Origin: Archangiaceae bacterium
GTDB taxonomy: Bacteria; Myxococcota; Myxococcia; Myxococcales; Myxococcaceae
Reading direction: 5' to 3'
Assembly (NCBI GenBank): GCA_016714225.1
Contig: JADJNS010000007.1
Coordinates: 434,001-498,000 of the forward strand
DNA length: 64,000 nt
Shown here piece by piece: positions 8,131-18,700 of this stretch. The notes beneath the pieces were generated by a model. The model searched no databases, was not told where the DNA came from, and was given only the letters and a program-made list of their open reading frames with translations. The number at the start of each line of letters is the position of its first letter. Within the stretch, counting starts at the first letter, position 1. A program made the position numbers and the translations under genes.

Positions 8131-9258
8131 GTGCAGCTCTGGCCCCTCGACCGCAGCTTCACCTTCTTGAACCACGGCTCCTTCGGCTCGTGCCCGCTGC
8201 CGGTGCTCGAAGAGCAGAACCGCCTGCGCGCCCGGCTCGAAGCCCAGCCCCTGCGCTTCATGCTCCGCGAGAAAGAGGCGCTCGAAGACGCGGTGCGCAG
8301 CAAGCTCGGCGCCTTTCTCGGGGCCGACCCGGGAGATCTCGTCTTCCTCTCCAACGCCACCAGCGGCGTCAACACCGTGCTCCGCAGCTTGCGCTTCTCG
8401 GCCGGCGACGAGCTGCTCGTCACCGACCACGGCTACAACGCCTGCAGCAACGCCGTGCGCTTCGTCGCCGAACAGGCCGGCGCAACCGTGGTGGTCGCCA
8501 ACGTCCCCTTTCCCCTCGAGTCGCCCGAGCAGGTCACCCGCGCGGTGATGGCGAGGGTCAGCTCCAGAACCCGCCTCGCGGTGATCGATCACGTCACCAG
8601 CCCCACCGGCCTCATCTTCCCCATCGGCGAGCTGGTCTCCCGCCTCAAGGAGCACGGCGTCGAGACCTTGGTCGACGGAGCCCACGCCCCCGGCATGCTC
8701 CCCCTCGATCTCGCCGCCCTCGACGCCGGCTACTACACCGGCAACCTGCACAAGTGGGTCGGCACGCCGAAGGGCGCCGCGTTTCTGTACGTGCGCCGCG
8801 CCCTGCAGCCGGCCATTCGGCCGCTCGTCATCAGCCACGGCGCCAACAGCCCGCGCACCGACAAGTCGCGCTTTCAGCTCGAGTTCGAGTGGCCCGGCAC
8901 GATGGACCCGACCCCCTGGCTCTGCGCCGCCAAGGCCCTCGAGGTGATGGCCGGCATCGAGCCGGGCGGCTGGCCCGCGCTGATGCGCCGCAACCACGCC
9001 CTCGCGCTGCGGGCCAGAGACCTGCTCACCGCCACCCGCCCCGCGCCCGACGAGATGCTCGGCTCGCTGGTCACCTGGGCCCTGCCCGACGGCGACGCCC
9101 GCGCCACCCAAGACGCCCTCTTCGCGAACGCCATCGAGGTGCCGGTGTTCGCCTGGCCCATTCCACCCAAGCGCCTCATTCGCATCGCGTGCGCGGCGTA
9201 CAACACCCTCGCCGACTACCAGCGCCTCGCCGAAGCCCTGGAGCAACTGGCCCCCTGA
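8131..9258 (+). CDS. Class V aminotransferase-fold PLP enzyme (isopenicillin-N-epimerase-like)
   Basis: 375 residues with fold-type I PLP features: NHGSFGSCP near the N-terminus (residues 14-22), cofactor-contacting VDGAHAPG (Asp182, His185) and the Schiff-base lysine in GNLHKWVG (Lys208). The pattern LNHGSFG...GNLHKW is typical of the isopenicillin-N epimerase/cysteine-desulfurase-like branch, whose members act on diverse amino acids and often have unknown substrates. Start GTG 8131 directly precedes the conserved LDRSFTFLNHG segment. It lies 19 bases before ppx on the same strand. Confidence 0.85.
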   Translation: MQLWPLDRSFTFLNHGSFGSCPLPVLEEQNRLRARLEAQPLRFMLREKEALEDAVRSKLGAFLGADPGDLVFLSNATSGVNTVLRSLRFSAGDELLVTDHGYNACSNAVRFVAEQAGATVVVANVPFPLESPEQVTRAVMARVSSRTRLAVIDHVTSPTGLIFPIGELVSRLKEHGVETLVDGAHAPGMLPLDLAALDAGYYTGNLHKWVGTPKGAAFLYVRRALQPAIRPLVISHGANSPRTDKSRFQLEFEWPGTMDPTPWLCAAKALEVMAGIEPGGWPALMRRNHALALRARDLLTATRPAPDEMLGSLVTWALPDGDARATQDALFANAIEVPVFAWPIPPKRLIRIACAAYNTLADYQRLAEALEQLAP

Positions 9259-9277
9259 AGCTACGGTGCCGCCCCTC

Positions 9278-10174
9278 ATGTCCCGCTACGCAGCGATCGA
9301 CGTCGGTACCAACTCGGTGCTCCTCCTGGTCGCCGAGCGCGACGCGCACGGCAAGTGGCACCCGGTTGTCGAGCGCGCCGAGATCACCCGCCTCGGCAAG
9401 GGCGTCGACCAGTCGAAGCGCCTGCTGCCAGAAGCCATCGAGGCCACCGTGAAGGTGCTCGAGGCCTACGCCACCGAAGCGAAGCAGCTGGGCGCGAAGC
9501 AGATCGCCGTCTCGGCCACCAGCGCGGCGCGCGACGCCAGCAACGGGGCCGACTTTCTCGACGCCGCCAAGGCCCGCGCCGGCCTCGACATCGAGATCAT
9601 CGCCGGCGAAGAAGAGGCCCGCCTCTCGTACGCCTCGGCCCACGCCGACTTCGGCGGCAAGCAGCCCCTCATCGTGCTCGACATCGGCGGCGGCTCGACC
9701 GAGTTCATCTACGGCACCGCGGCCGGAGACGTGAAGTTCCGCCACAGCTTCGACGTGGGCTCGGTGCGCATGACCGAGCGCTTCCACGGCGACGCGGCCA
9801 AGATTCGCGCCCACCTGCAGGCCACCTTCGCCGCGCTCCCAACGCCCCCGCCCGACGCGCTGCTGGTGGGCGTCGCCGGCACCGTCACCACCGTGCTCTC
9901 GGTCTCCCGCGCCATCGAGCCCTACGACGCCTCCAAGGTGCACGGCGCCACCATGCCGCGCAGCGAGGTCAGCGCGGTCGCCCAGAAGCTGGGCAGCCTC
10001 GACCTCGAGGCCCGCAAGCAGCTGCCCGGCCTTCAGCCCAAGCGCGCCGACGTCATCCCCGCCGGGGCCCTGATTCTCGACGAGGCGATGAGCCGCCTCG
10101 GCGCCGGAGAGCTCAAGGTCAGCGACCGCGGCCTGCGCTGGGGGCTCCTCGCCGACCGCTTCCGGAGCGCTTGA
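9278..10174 (+). CDS. ppx: Ppx/GppA-family phosphatase
   Basis: 298 residues of the sugar-kinase/Hsp70-like ASKHA fold. The phosphate-1 motif AAIDVGTNSVLLLVAE and the phosphate-2 motif DIGGGSTEF are clear. It is the short form with only the catalytic domains, lacking the C-terminal HD-like domains of E. coli Ppx/GppA. Such proteins hydrolyse polyphosphate or pppGpp, and sequence alone does not separate these. ATG 9278 begins just before the core motif. The stop is immediately followed by the GTG of the MFS gene, suggesting translational coupling. Confidence 0.9.
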   Translation: MSRYAAIDVGTNSVLLLVAERDAHGKWHPVVERAEITRLGKGVDQSKRLLPEAIEATVKVLEAYATEAKQLGAKQIAVSATSAARDASNGADFLDAAKARAGLDIEIIAGEEEARLSYASAHADFGGKQPLIVLDIGGGSTEFIYGTAAGDVKFRHSFDVGSVRMTERFHGDAAKIRAHLQATFAALPTPPPDALLVGVAGTVTTVLSVSRAIEPYDASKVHGATMPRSEVSAVAQKLGSLDLEARKQLPGLQPKRADVIPAGALILDEAMSRLGAGELKVSDRGLRWGLLADRFRSA

Positions 10175-11398
10175 GTGAAGGGCGCCCGCTTCGGCCTCGC
10201 CGCGCTCTGCCTCATCAACCTGCTCAACTACGTCGACCGGTACATTCTCGCCGGGGTGATGGACGCGCTGCAGACCACCTTCTCGCTCAACGACACCCAA
10301 GGCGGCCAGCTCGCCACCATCTTCATGGTCGTCTACATGTGCGCGTCACCGCTGGGCGGCTACCTCGGAGACCGCATGCCCCGCCGGTACCTCATCGGCC
10401 TGGCGGTGCTGGTGTGGAGCGCCGCCACCATCGGCTCGGGCCTCGCCACCTCGTTCGGCTGGCTGCTGGTCGCGCGCGCGGTCACCGGCATCGGCGAGGC
10501 GGGCTACGGCACCGTCGCCCCGTCGGTCATCTCGGACCTGTTCAAGAAAGAGCAGCGCTCGCGAATGCTGGCGTACTTCTACACCGCCATGCCGCTCGGC
10601 GCGGCGGTGGGCTTCGTGGTCGGCGGCGCGATGGAGTCGCAGTGGCACCACGCCTTCTTCGTCGGCGGCGCCCCCGGGCTGGTGCTCGGGGTGCTCGCCT
10701 TCTTCCTCCCCGAGCCCAAGCGCGGCGCGATGGACGATGGCCCACCGCCCACGCCGGTGCCGTTCGCCCAGGGCCTCGCCGCGCTCCGCTCGAACGCCCG
10801 CTACTGGTACGTGGTCGCCGGCCTCACCCTGATGACGTTCTCCATCGGAGGCCTGTCGATCTGGATGCCGAAGTACCTGCACGCCGAGCGCGCCTTCACC
10901 CGCGGCGAGGCCGGCCTGGCCCTCGGCGTCACCACCGTCATCGGCGGCCTGGTCGGCACCCTCGCCGGCGGCATCATCGGTGACCGCCTCGACAAGCGCC
11001 GCCCCGGCTCTGGCGTGCTGCTCTCAGCCTGCGGGCTGCTCACCGCCGCGCCGTTCATGGTGGGCGCGGTGCTGCTCCACGACCGCTACGCCCTGCTCGC
11101 CTGCCTGCTGCTCGCCCAGGTGTGCATCTTCTTGAACAACGGCCCGCTCAACGCCGCCCTCGTCAACGTGGTCTCGCCGGGCCTGCGCTCCTTCGCCTTC
11201 GGCATCTCGATGCTGGTGCTGCACCTGCTGGGCGACGCCGCCTCGCCCACCCTCATCGGGTGGCTGAGCGATCACTCCAGCCTCGGCACCGCGATTCTCG
11301 TCAACGCCGTACCCGTCGCCGTCGGTGGGCTCATTCTCCTGCCGGCGGTGAAGCTGTTCCGCCTCGAGCCCCCTTCGCCGTCATCGTCCGCTCCTTGA
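10175..11398 (+). CDS. MFS transporter, spinster-like
   Basis: 407 residues with about 12 hydrophobic segments. The N-terminal LINLLNYVDRYILAGV and the loop GYLGDRMPRRYLIG match the spinster-type branch of the major facilitator superfamily, whose members export lipids such as lysophospholipids or sphingolipid signals. The exact substrate is unknown. The start is GTG 10175, directly abutting the ppx stop. Its last 68 bases overlap the 3' end of the convergent acyltransferase gene; a lysophospholipid link between the two is suggestive but unproven. Confidence 0.85.
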   Translation: MKGARFGLAALCLINLLNYVDRYILAGVMDALQTTFSLNDTQGGQLATIFMVVYMCASPLGGYLGDRMPRRYLIGLAVLVWSAATIGSGLATSFGWLLVARAVTGIGEAGYGTVAPSVISDLFKKEQRSRMLAYFYTAMPLGAAVGFVVGGAMESQWHHAFFVGGAPGLVLGVLAFFLPEPKRGAMDDGPPPTPVPFAQGLAALRSNARYWYVVAGLTLMTFSIGGLSIWMPKYLHAERAFTRGEAGLALGVTTVIGGLVGTLAGGIIGDRLDKRRPGSGVLLSACGLLTAAPFMVGAVLLHDRYALLACLLLAQVCIFLNNGPLNAALVNVVSPGLRSFAFGISMLVLHLLGDAASPTLIGWLSDHSSLGTAILVNAVPVAVGGLILLPAVKLFRLEPPSPSSSAP

Positions 11399-12710
11399 GC
11401 TCGACGGCGACCTTCTCGATCTTGGCCGCCAGCCGCTCGCCTTCGACCAGCAGCAGCGCCTTCAGCCGCGCGCGCGAGCCCAGCGTGAAGAAGGTGAAGA
11501 CGTCGCGCAGCACCGCCCGCCACCGCTCGAGAAAGTAGCGGGTGAACAGCGCCAGCGGCATCGCGGCGCACAGCGCGAACACCGCCCCCTGCACCCCCAG
11601 CCAGCGAAAGCCCAGCCAGCACAGCAGCGCCTGCCACAGCGGCGTCAGCGCCAGCGCCATCACGAACTTGAGCGTCGCCACCCGGTCTTGGCTCAGCGGC
11701 ACGGTGCGCGACATGACCCGCACCAGCATGAACGGCACGCAGAACAGCACCAGCCCCAGCGCGAACAGCGGCAGCCCCACCAGCACCGAGGCCAGGTTCC
11801 GCACCACGAAGCGCAAGAGCTCGGGCCGGCGGTACTGCAGCGAGAGGTCTTTCGCGTCGGCCGCCACCATGCCCAGCCGCCCGCGAAACGACATCACCTC
11901 TTCGCGCAGCTGCTCGAGCAGCTGCGGGTCTTCGCGCGAGAGAATGTCGATGCCGCGCGCGAAGCGCCGCTGGCGGTCGGGGTCGCGGTCTTGCTCGCCG
12001 ATGCGCAGCGCGTAGAGCTGCTCGCCGGTCTCGATCAGCTGCAGGTCGCTCCAGCGCTGCACGTTCATGGTGACGTCGCGCAGCCCGTCGGCCACCTGCA
12101 CTGTCAGGCCGCGCACCCAGAGGGCCTCGGCATCGCCGCTCACCTCGCCGGGGCTCTCGACCTCGATCGGCTTGCCCACCTCGACCCGCACCCGCGAGCG
12201 AAAGCGGTGCTTCTGCTGGTAGGTCAGCCCCACCGGCACGATGCGCACCTTCGCGCCCGCCTTCGCCGCCCGAAACGCGATGCGCGCCGCGCCGGTCTTG
12301 ATCTCCGACAGCTGCGGCTCCGAGTGCGAGCGCCCCTCGGGAAAAATGGTGATCGCCCGCCCCTCTTGCAGCGCGGTGGCTGCCGCGTCGAGCGTGCCCT
12401 CGTTCTTGGCGGTCAGCCCCGGGTGGTCTTGCTTGCGGTAGACCGGCAGCGCGCCCAGGCCGCGCAGCACCGCGCCGAACAGCGGCACCCGAAACAGCGG
12501 CTCGCGCGCCAGAAACGTCACCGGCCGCTCGGTGGTGGCGAACACCATCGCCGGGTCGATGATGCTGTTGGGGTGGTTGCCGACGAACATCACCGGCCCG
12601 TCGAGCGCGCCCACGGGCTTCACCACCTGCAGCCGGTAGAACAGCCCCAGCGCGAACGAGATGACCGCCCTCACCACCCGGTAGAAGCCGCCCTGCGACG
12701 GGCCGCTCAA
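11331..12710 (-). CDS. PlsC-like phospholipid/glycerol acyltransferase
   Basis: 459 residues. The N-terminal LPLAT domain (about 1-210) shows GNHPNSIIDPAM, the HPN-type variant of the acyltransferase His/Asp motif, then FLAREPLF, the FPEGRS motif (residues GRAITIFPEGRSH) and PVGLTYQ. The C-terminal half has several hydrophobic segments (about 290-340 and 350-400) and an amphipathic tail. It probably acylates lysophosphatidate, glycerol phosphate or a lysolipid at the inner membrane. The start is best placed at TTG 12710, which overlaps the tamA stop codon (TTGA); no ATG lies before the HPN motif. Its 3' end runs 68 bases into the convergent MFS gene. Cotranscription with tamB-tamA suggests a role in envelope lipid supply. 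Confidence 0.85.
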   Translation of the reverse strand: MSGPSQGGFYRVVRAVISFALGLFYRLQVVKPVGALDGPVMFVGNHPNSIIDPAMVFATTERPVTFLAREPLFRVPLFGAVLRGLGALPVYRKQDHPGLTAKNEGTLDAAATALQEGRAITIFPEGRSHSEPQLSEIKTGAARIAFRAAKAGAKVRIVPVGLTYQQKHRFRSRVRVEVGKPIEVESPGEVSGDAEALWVRGLTVQVADGLRDVTMNVQRWSDLQLIETGEQLYALRIGEQDRDPDRQRRFARGIDILSREDPQLLEQLREEVMSFRGRLGMVAADAKDLSLQYRRPELLRFVVRNLASVLVGLPLFALGLVLFCVPFMLVRVMSRTVPLSQDRVATLKFVMALALTPLWQALLCWLGFRWLGVQGAVFALCAAMPLALFTRYFLERWRAVLRDVFTFFTLGSRARLKALLLVEGERLAAKIEKVAVELKERTMTAKGARGGTASPPAGE

Positions 12711-15700
12711 AACACACCGACGTTGAAGTGAACGTTGAACAGCGACTCGTTCACGATGAAGTCGGGCTGCAGGTTGAACCCGATGTCCAGCGCCAGGGGC
12801 CCGATGGGCGAGAGGTACCGCAGCCCCGCCCCCGCCACTGGCCGCACCGCGAACCCCAGCCGCGTGCGGTCGAGCCAGAGGTTGCCCGCTTCCATGAACA
12901 AGGCCACGTTGAAGTCCCCCACGAACGGCAGCCGCAGCTCGCCCTTGCCCAGAGTGTAGAGCTCGCCTCCGGGAGACGGCACGTACTTCCCGTCGCGAAT
13001 GTTCTGCGCGATGTCGGTGCACCCGTGCGGTATCGCCAGCGCGCCGCACGCCGTCACCTGGCCGCGGTAGTCCGACCGCACGTCTTGCGGCAGCATGCCG
13101 TCTTCCGGAAAGCCGCGCAGGTTCGACGCGCCGCCGAGAAAGAACCGCTTCACCACCGGCGTCACCGACTCGCTCGAGAGGGGAAAGATGTTTCCCGCCC
13201 GCGCCGACAGCGCCAGCACGATCGACGGCCCGAGCGGTATGTAGCCCGACACCTGCCCCGAGACCTTGATGAACTTCACCGTCTTGGGCTCACCCGCCAG
13301 GCCCCGCGCGTACATCGCGCCGGTCGCCTCGACTGACGTCGACAGCACCACCCCGCGGTGCGGCAGCACCGGGTCATCGCGAAAATCGAGCAGCGGCGCG
13401 AACCGCACCGTCGACAGCGCGAACGTCCCGAACGGAAACCGCAGCCTTTCCTGGTCGGTGCGCAAGAGCGGCAGCTGGTCGCCCACGAAGTTCTGCACCG
13501 GCCGCACGTCCGAGACGTCGAACTCGTACTGCAGCAGCAGGGTCAGCTTCGGCCGCGCCCACTTCACGTTGGTGTTGAACCGCGTGGTCCAGTCGATGCC
13601 GGGCACCACCGCCACCCGGTTGAACTGGTACGACTGGCGAAAGACCCGCTCGCCCAGCACGTCGACGCGGCCCCCGATGTCCGCCGCGCGCACCGTCTTC
13701 GCCGCCTCGGGCCCCCGGGTCGCCTCGACGCCCGCCGCCAGCAGGCTCGAGAGAAAGCCCCGGTTCTGCACCGAGAAGTTCCACCGACCGCCGAACAACG
13801 CCGGCGCGGGCACGTTGCTCACGTCGACCCGCCCGGTGATGCTGGGGATGCTCGAACCGAAGTAGTACAGCAGCACGTTCGACTGCAGGCTGACCGCGCG
13901 GCCCCCTAGGTTCGGCGCCAGCAGGTCGACGCCGCCGCGAATGCCCTCGGCCAGGTAGTAGCCGAACGACCACGCGAACTGCAGCCGCGGCCCCTCGACC
14001 ACCACCACCTCGACGTCCTTCACCTCGTCGGCGATCTCGGGGTGCGAGAGCCTCACCTCGGCGGTGCGAAACACCCCCAGCCCCATCAGGTTGCGCTGGC
14101 TGTCGAGCAGATCGTCGGGGTCGAGCACCTCTCCCTCGATCACCCGCAGCTGCTGCCGCGTCACCGCCTCGCTGGTTCGCACCAGGCCCCGCACCTGCAC
14201 CCGCCCCACCTTCACCTGCGGCCCCAAGGTGATGCGGAACAGCAGCTTCGCCTGGTCGCCCCGCTCGATGCTCCACTCGCCCTCGACCTTGGCGTAGACC
14301 CAGCCGCGCCGCGCCAGCTGGGTCGCCAGGCTCTGCGCGGTGCGCTCGACGCTGCGCGGGCTGAACGGCTCACCCACCAGCTGGTTCGAGCTCTCGGGCG
14401 AGGGAAACTGCTCGGGCCCGCCCAGGTACTTCACCTCTTCCACGAACACCCGGGTGCCTTCCGACACCTGGTACTTCACCTTCGCGACCCGCCCCGAGAT
14501 CTCCACCGGCAACAGCTCGACCCGGGCCTCGAGGTAGCCCATGTCGCGATAGTACGAGCGCATGCCGTTGGCCGCCTCGCGGTACGCGCCCTCGACCAGC
14601 ACCGTGTCCAGGCTCGGCGCGGGCACGTCGAACAACGCCGGCTGCTTCACCCGCCCCTGCAGGTCGAGCGCGTCGGTGAAGTTCGCGCTCAGCTTCACCG
14701 ACTGCGGCGCCGACCCCTGCATCACCTCGGCGAGCAGGCCTTTCAGCTGACGGTCGCTGAGCGCATGGTTCCCCTCGAACTCGACGTCGCGCACCACCAC
14801 CACCTCGCCCTCGTCGACCTCCATCACCAGCAGCGCCTCGCGGTCGTCGGGGCTCACCGACTCGCGCCCCGTCACCCTGGCGTCGTGAAAGCCGCGGTAC
14901 CGGTAGAACGCGGTCAGCCGCTGCGCCATGCGGTCGACCACGCTGCGGTCGAGCGTCTCATTGCCGTCGTAGGCGTCGACCGCCTCGAGCACCGAGTCGG
15001 GGTAGCGCCGGTTGCCGCGAAACTGCAGCTCGTAGCGGGGCCCCGCGCGCAGCGGTATCGACAGCCGCCCGCCCTCGTCGAGCACCGGCACCTCGATGCG
15101 CGCGCGAAAGTAGTGGTGCTTGCGCAGCAGCTTCCGCAGCCGCTCGGCGCCCTTCTCCACCAGGTCCTGGTCCACCACCTCGCCGAGCTCGAGGTCGAGC
15201 GTCTCGAGCAACACCTTCAGCGGCAGCCCGGTCTCTCCCGCGAACGACACCCCGTGCAGCCGGGTCGGCTCGCCTTCGCTCACCTGCAGCACCACGTCGA
15301 CCGAGCGCGCCTCGACGGTGGCCTCGTGCTCGACCACCGCGTGCAGGTAGCCCTTGCGGCGGTACGCCTGGCGCACGTTCTCCATCGCCTCGGCCATCGC
15401 CTCGGGCGAGTACTCCGAGCCGCCCTCGAGCTTCGAGGCCGCGCGCACCTCGGTCTCTGACAGCGCGCCGGTCATCTTCTCGACGAAGACCTGCCCCACC
15501 TTCTGGCGCGGCCGCGCGTCGATCACCAGCGCCAGGCCGTCTTCGCGCTGCTCGCCGTACACCACCACGTCGGCGAACCGGCCGGTGTTCATCAGCCGCT
15601 GAATCGTGCGCTGCACCGCGCGCACCGACAGCTGCTGGCCCTTGCGAATCGCCACCAACTCGGGCGCCTCTTCCACCAGCTTGGGGTCGGTGTCGGGGGG

Positions 15701-15790
15701 CAACCGCAGCTCGACGCTGCTCACCACCGAAGCGACGGGCTCCGGTTCCTGGGTGAGCAAGAGCGCCAGGGCGAGTGCGGTTACTCCCAT
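12707..15790 (-). CDS. tamA: TamA/BamA-family outer-membrane protein (Omp85)
   Basis: 1027 residues. A signal peptide (MGVTALALALLL) is followed by a long periplasmic region (about 25-640) made of several POTRA domains, seen as repeated blocks ending in patterns such as GYLHAVVEHEA, HYFRARIEV, GFHDARVTG, GYLEARVELLP and GWVYAKVEGEW. The C-terminal 16-strand barrel (about 650-1027) has the Omp85 motif LRGF (NLRGFPEDG) and ends in Phe. There are clearly more POTRAs than the three of E. coli TamA. Pairing with tamB by a 10-base overlap supports TamA over BamA. It probably moves envelope proteins or phospholipids with TamB. Confidence 0.88.
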   Translation of the reverse strand: MGVTALALALLLTQEPEPVASVVSSVELRLPPDTDPKLVEEAPELVAIRKGQQLSVRAVQRTIQRLMNTGRFADVVVYGEQREDGLALVIDARPRQKVGQVFVEKMTGALSETEVRAASKLEGGSEYSPEAMAEAMENVRQAYRRKGYLHAVVEHEATVEARSVDVVLQVSEGEPTRLHGVSFAGETGLPLKVLLETLDLELGEVVDQDLVEKGAERLRKLLRKHHYFRARIEVPVLDEGGRLSIPLRAGPRYELQFRGNRRYPDSVLEAVDAYDGNETLDRSVVDRMAQRLTAFYRYRGFHDARVTGRESVSPDDREALLVMEVDEGEVVVVRDVEFEGNHALSDRQLKGLLAEVMQGSAPQSVKLSANFTDALDLQGRVKQPALFDVPAPSLDTVLVEGAYREAANGMRSYYRDMGYLEARVELLPVEISGRVAKVKYQVSEGTRVFVEEVKYLGGPEQFPSPESSNQLVGEPFSPRSVERTAQSLATQLARRGWVYAKVEGEWSIERGDQAKLLFRITLGPQVKVGRVQVRGLVRTSEAVTRQQLRVIEGEVLDPDDLLDSQRNLMGLGVFRTAEVRLSHPEIADEVKDVEVVVVEGPRLQFAWSFGYYLAEGIRGGVDLLAPNLGGRAVSLQSNVLLYYFGSSIPSITGRVDVSNVPAPALFGGRWNFSVQNRGFLSSLLAAGVEATRGPEAAKTVRAADIGGRVDVLGERVFRQSYQFNRVAVVPGIDWTTRFNTNVKWARPKLTLLLQYEFDVSDVRPVQNFVGDQLPLLRTDQERLRFPFGTFALSTVRFAPLLDFRDDPVLPHRGVVLSTSVEATGAMYARGLAGEPKTVKFIKVSGQVSGYIPLGPSIVLALSARAGNIFPLSSESVTPVVKRFFLGGASNLRGFPEDGMLPQDVRSDYRGQVTACGALAIPHGCTDIAQNIRDGKYVPSPGGELYTLGKGELRLPFVGDFNVALFMEAGNLWLDRTRLGFAVRPVAGAGLRYLSPIGPLALDIGFNLQPDFIVNESLFNVHFNVGVF

Positions 15791-18700
15791 TCGAAGCGGA
15801 CCTTAAGATCCACTCCGGGGTTCCCGACCGAACTTTCCTGGGTCTGGTTGTCCCACTGCGCGCGCGCCGACACCTTGTCGTTGAACTTGTACTCGGCCTG
15901 GGCCTTGGTGCCGCGCCCGGTCACCGGCTGCGTCACGCCCACCTTCAGGTTGTCGGTCAGCACCGTCGACTCCCAGCTCACCGACGGCTCGGCCTGCCCG
16001 GTCGCCGGGTTGAACGACGTCGAGAGGTGAATCTGCTGGTCTTTGAGGCCCACGCTCTTGCTCAAGAACCGCTGCAGGTGCGTGTCCAACCCCGAGGCGT
16101 TGAACAGCACCTCGCCGGCGAGCGAGTAGCCGCCCACCTGGCCCACGCTCTCTTTCGAGGTGATGCCCAGGGTCAGCAGGGTCAGCACCTCGGCCTCGGC
16201 CAGCGGAGGCTGCGCGGTGAGGCTCACCTTCGGGTCATCGAGCCGCCCGAACGCCTTCACGTTCACCAGGTACTCGCGCACCTGCGCCTGCGCGTTCAAG
16301 TCGACCGTCGGCACCAGGCCGTTGAACACCATCACGCCCTTGCCCACGTTCAGCACGTTGCCGCGCCACATCGCCACGCTGCCTTCGGCCGCCTCGACCG
16401 TGCCGATCAGCTGCGGCTTCAGGTTGGTGCCGGTGAGCTTGAGGCGCCCCGTGAACTGCGCGCGCGCCAGGTTGTTGTCGATGCGCACGTCGTTGCCGAG
16501 GTTCAGGTCGACGTCGAGCCGCAGCCACTCGACCGGCTTCTGCTCTTCTTGAATCAGGTGGCTCGAGTTGCGAATGTTCTTCAGCAGCGCGTCGAGCTCG
16601 AGGTTCTGCGTGTAGCGCAGCTTGAGCACGTCGAGCCCGCCCGACAGCTGGTAGGCGTTCGGCTTGCCGTAGACCAGCAGCGAGCCGGTGAGCGTCGCGG
16701 GCAGGTCGGGCTTGAGCGCCAGCACCACCTGCTCGAGGTCCACCGCCAGCTCGAGGCTCTTGAGCTCGGTGCCCTCGAGCCGCACGTCGCCGCGCGCGCT
16801 CACCCGGCCGTCGTTCATGAAGCCCTCGAACCCCTGCAAGAGCACCCGCGACTTGCTGAACTCGAGGTGGCCGTTGAGCGAGCGCACCGCGACGGGCTGG
16901 TCTCTCACCCCGAAGCGGGCGTCTTTCACCTCGGCGCTGCCCACCAGCGCCGGCTCTTTCACCGACCCGGTGATCGCCGCGGTCAGCTCGAGCTGGCCGG
17001 TGGTGCGCTCGAGCGAGGTCGAGAACGACTCGAGCAGCCGCAGGTCGACCTCGCCGTGCAGCTTCACGTCGGCGGTCTGGGGGCCCCAGGTGCCTTCGGC
17101 CTGCAGCTCGGTGTTGGTGCCCTTCACCCAGACGGGGTCGATGCGCAGCTGCCGCCGGGCCCACCCCAAGACCACCGGAGCCTGGTTGCTGACCACGATC
17201 TCACCCCGCGACAGCGTCACCTGGTTCAGCTCGGCGCGCACCGAGAGCGAGTCCATCGAGTCGAGGTCACCCGAGCCGACGAGCTTGCCCGCGAAAGAGC
17301 CGCCCAGGCCCTGCTTCGCCGCCGCGTCGGGCAGCCACGACTTGAGATCTTCCACCGCCACGTCGAGCGTGCCTGCCCACGGGTAGGGGGCACGGGTGTG
17401 CAGCGTCACCTCGCCTCGCGCATCGGCGAACGGCGCCCCGGTGACCTTGAGCTCTTTGCCCACCAGGTGCGCCTCGAGCTTCGCCGGCCCCATCGAAGAG
17501 CCCGAGCGCCGCACGTCGGTCGAGGTCAGCTTGCCGTCGACCAGCGGCATGTCGGTGTCGCCGCTCACCGTCGCCTCGGCCTCGAAGGGGCCGGTCACCT
17601 CGTAGAAGTCGGCAAACAGCTCGGCCAGCGAGCCCGCCGAGACCGAGGCCGAGAACTGCAGCGGCCCCGCGAACTCCCAGCGGCCCTTGGCGCGCGTCAA
17701 CCCCAGCGGCCCCTTGAAGGTCGCACCGTCGAGCACCAACGCCTGGCCGTCGTCGAAGCGCAGGCGCACCGGGCCCTCGCCCAGCACCCGGCCCCAGTAG
17801 CGCGTGTCGGCCAGCTGCAGGTCGATGGTGCCGGCGAGGTGCTTCGCCGGGCTGTCGATCTTCGCCGAGCCGGTCAGGTCTCCGGTCAGCACCCCGCCCT
17901 GAAACGACTCGAGGGTGGGGTGCAGGCCCGCCAGCACGTCGGCGATGTCTTCGCTGCGCCCCTTGGGCACGTTGACGGTCGAGCGCACCAGCAGGTCGCC
18001 GCCCTTCTTGAAGGTCAGCCCCAGGTCGCCGAAGAACTGCGTCTTGCCCTTCTGGCCCGAGATGGCGTCGAAGCGCAGCAGCTCGCCGCGAAACCCCAGC
18101 GGAGACTGCACCACGCCCAGCGAGTAGTCGGCGAACTTGAAGTCGCGCAGCGCCACCTGCCCCGAAAGGCTCACGTCGCTGTACGGGCCCACGATGTCGA
18201 CCCGCGCGGTGCCGACGCCCGCCCACGGCAGCCCGGCGATGTGACCGAAGTCGGCCAGCACCGCGGGCTCGGCGGCGGCGTGCACCTCGATGCCCTTCGC
18301 CGGGTCGTAGTTCAGCGTCACGCTGCCCTGCACCTGGGTGTGACCTTCGCCCAGCGACGCCCGAATCTGCGTCATCTCGACCCGCTCGGGCCCGATCGCC
18401 AGGTGCAGCGTCGCATCGCCACGCGGGAACTCGAGCACGGTCGGCCCCGCCGAGACCGGCCCGTCGAAGGGCCGCGCCGCGAGCACGAAGTGGCTGGCGT
18501 GAACCTCGGGGTCACCCTGCAGGTTCGGCCTGGGCGTCAGCGTGCCGCTCACCGTGCCCTTCACCGAGGCCGACAGCTCGACCCACGCGCCCGGCAGGCT
18601 CGCCCGCTCGAGAATGCGCCCCAGCGAGGCGTCGACCGTCTCGACCTTGAACTTCGCCGGCAGGCCGGTCTCGAGCTTCACGCTGCCGCTCACCCGCACC

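Noticed and set aside
7141..9279. 712-codon open frame on the minus strand
   Set aside because: It covers fabH, GNAT and PLP-enzyme genes in wrong frames; composition is typical of a shadow of high-GC genes.
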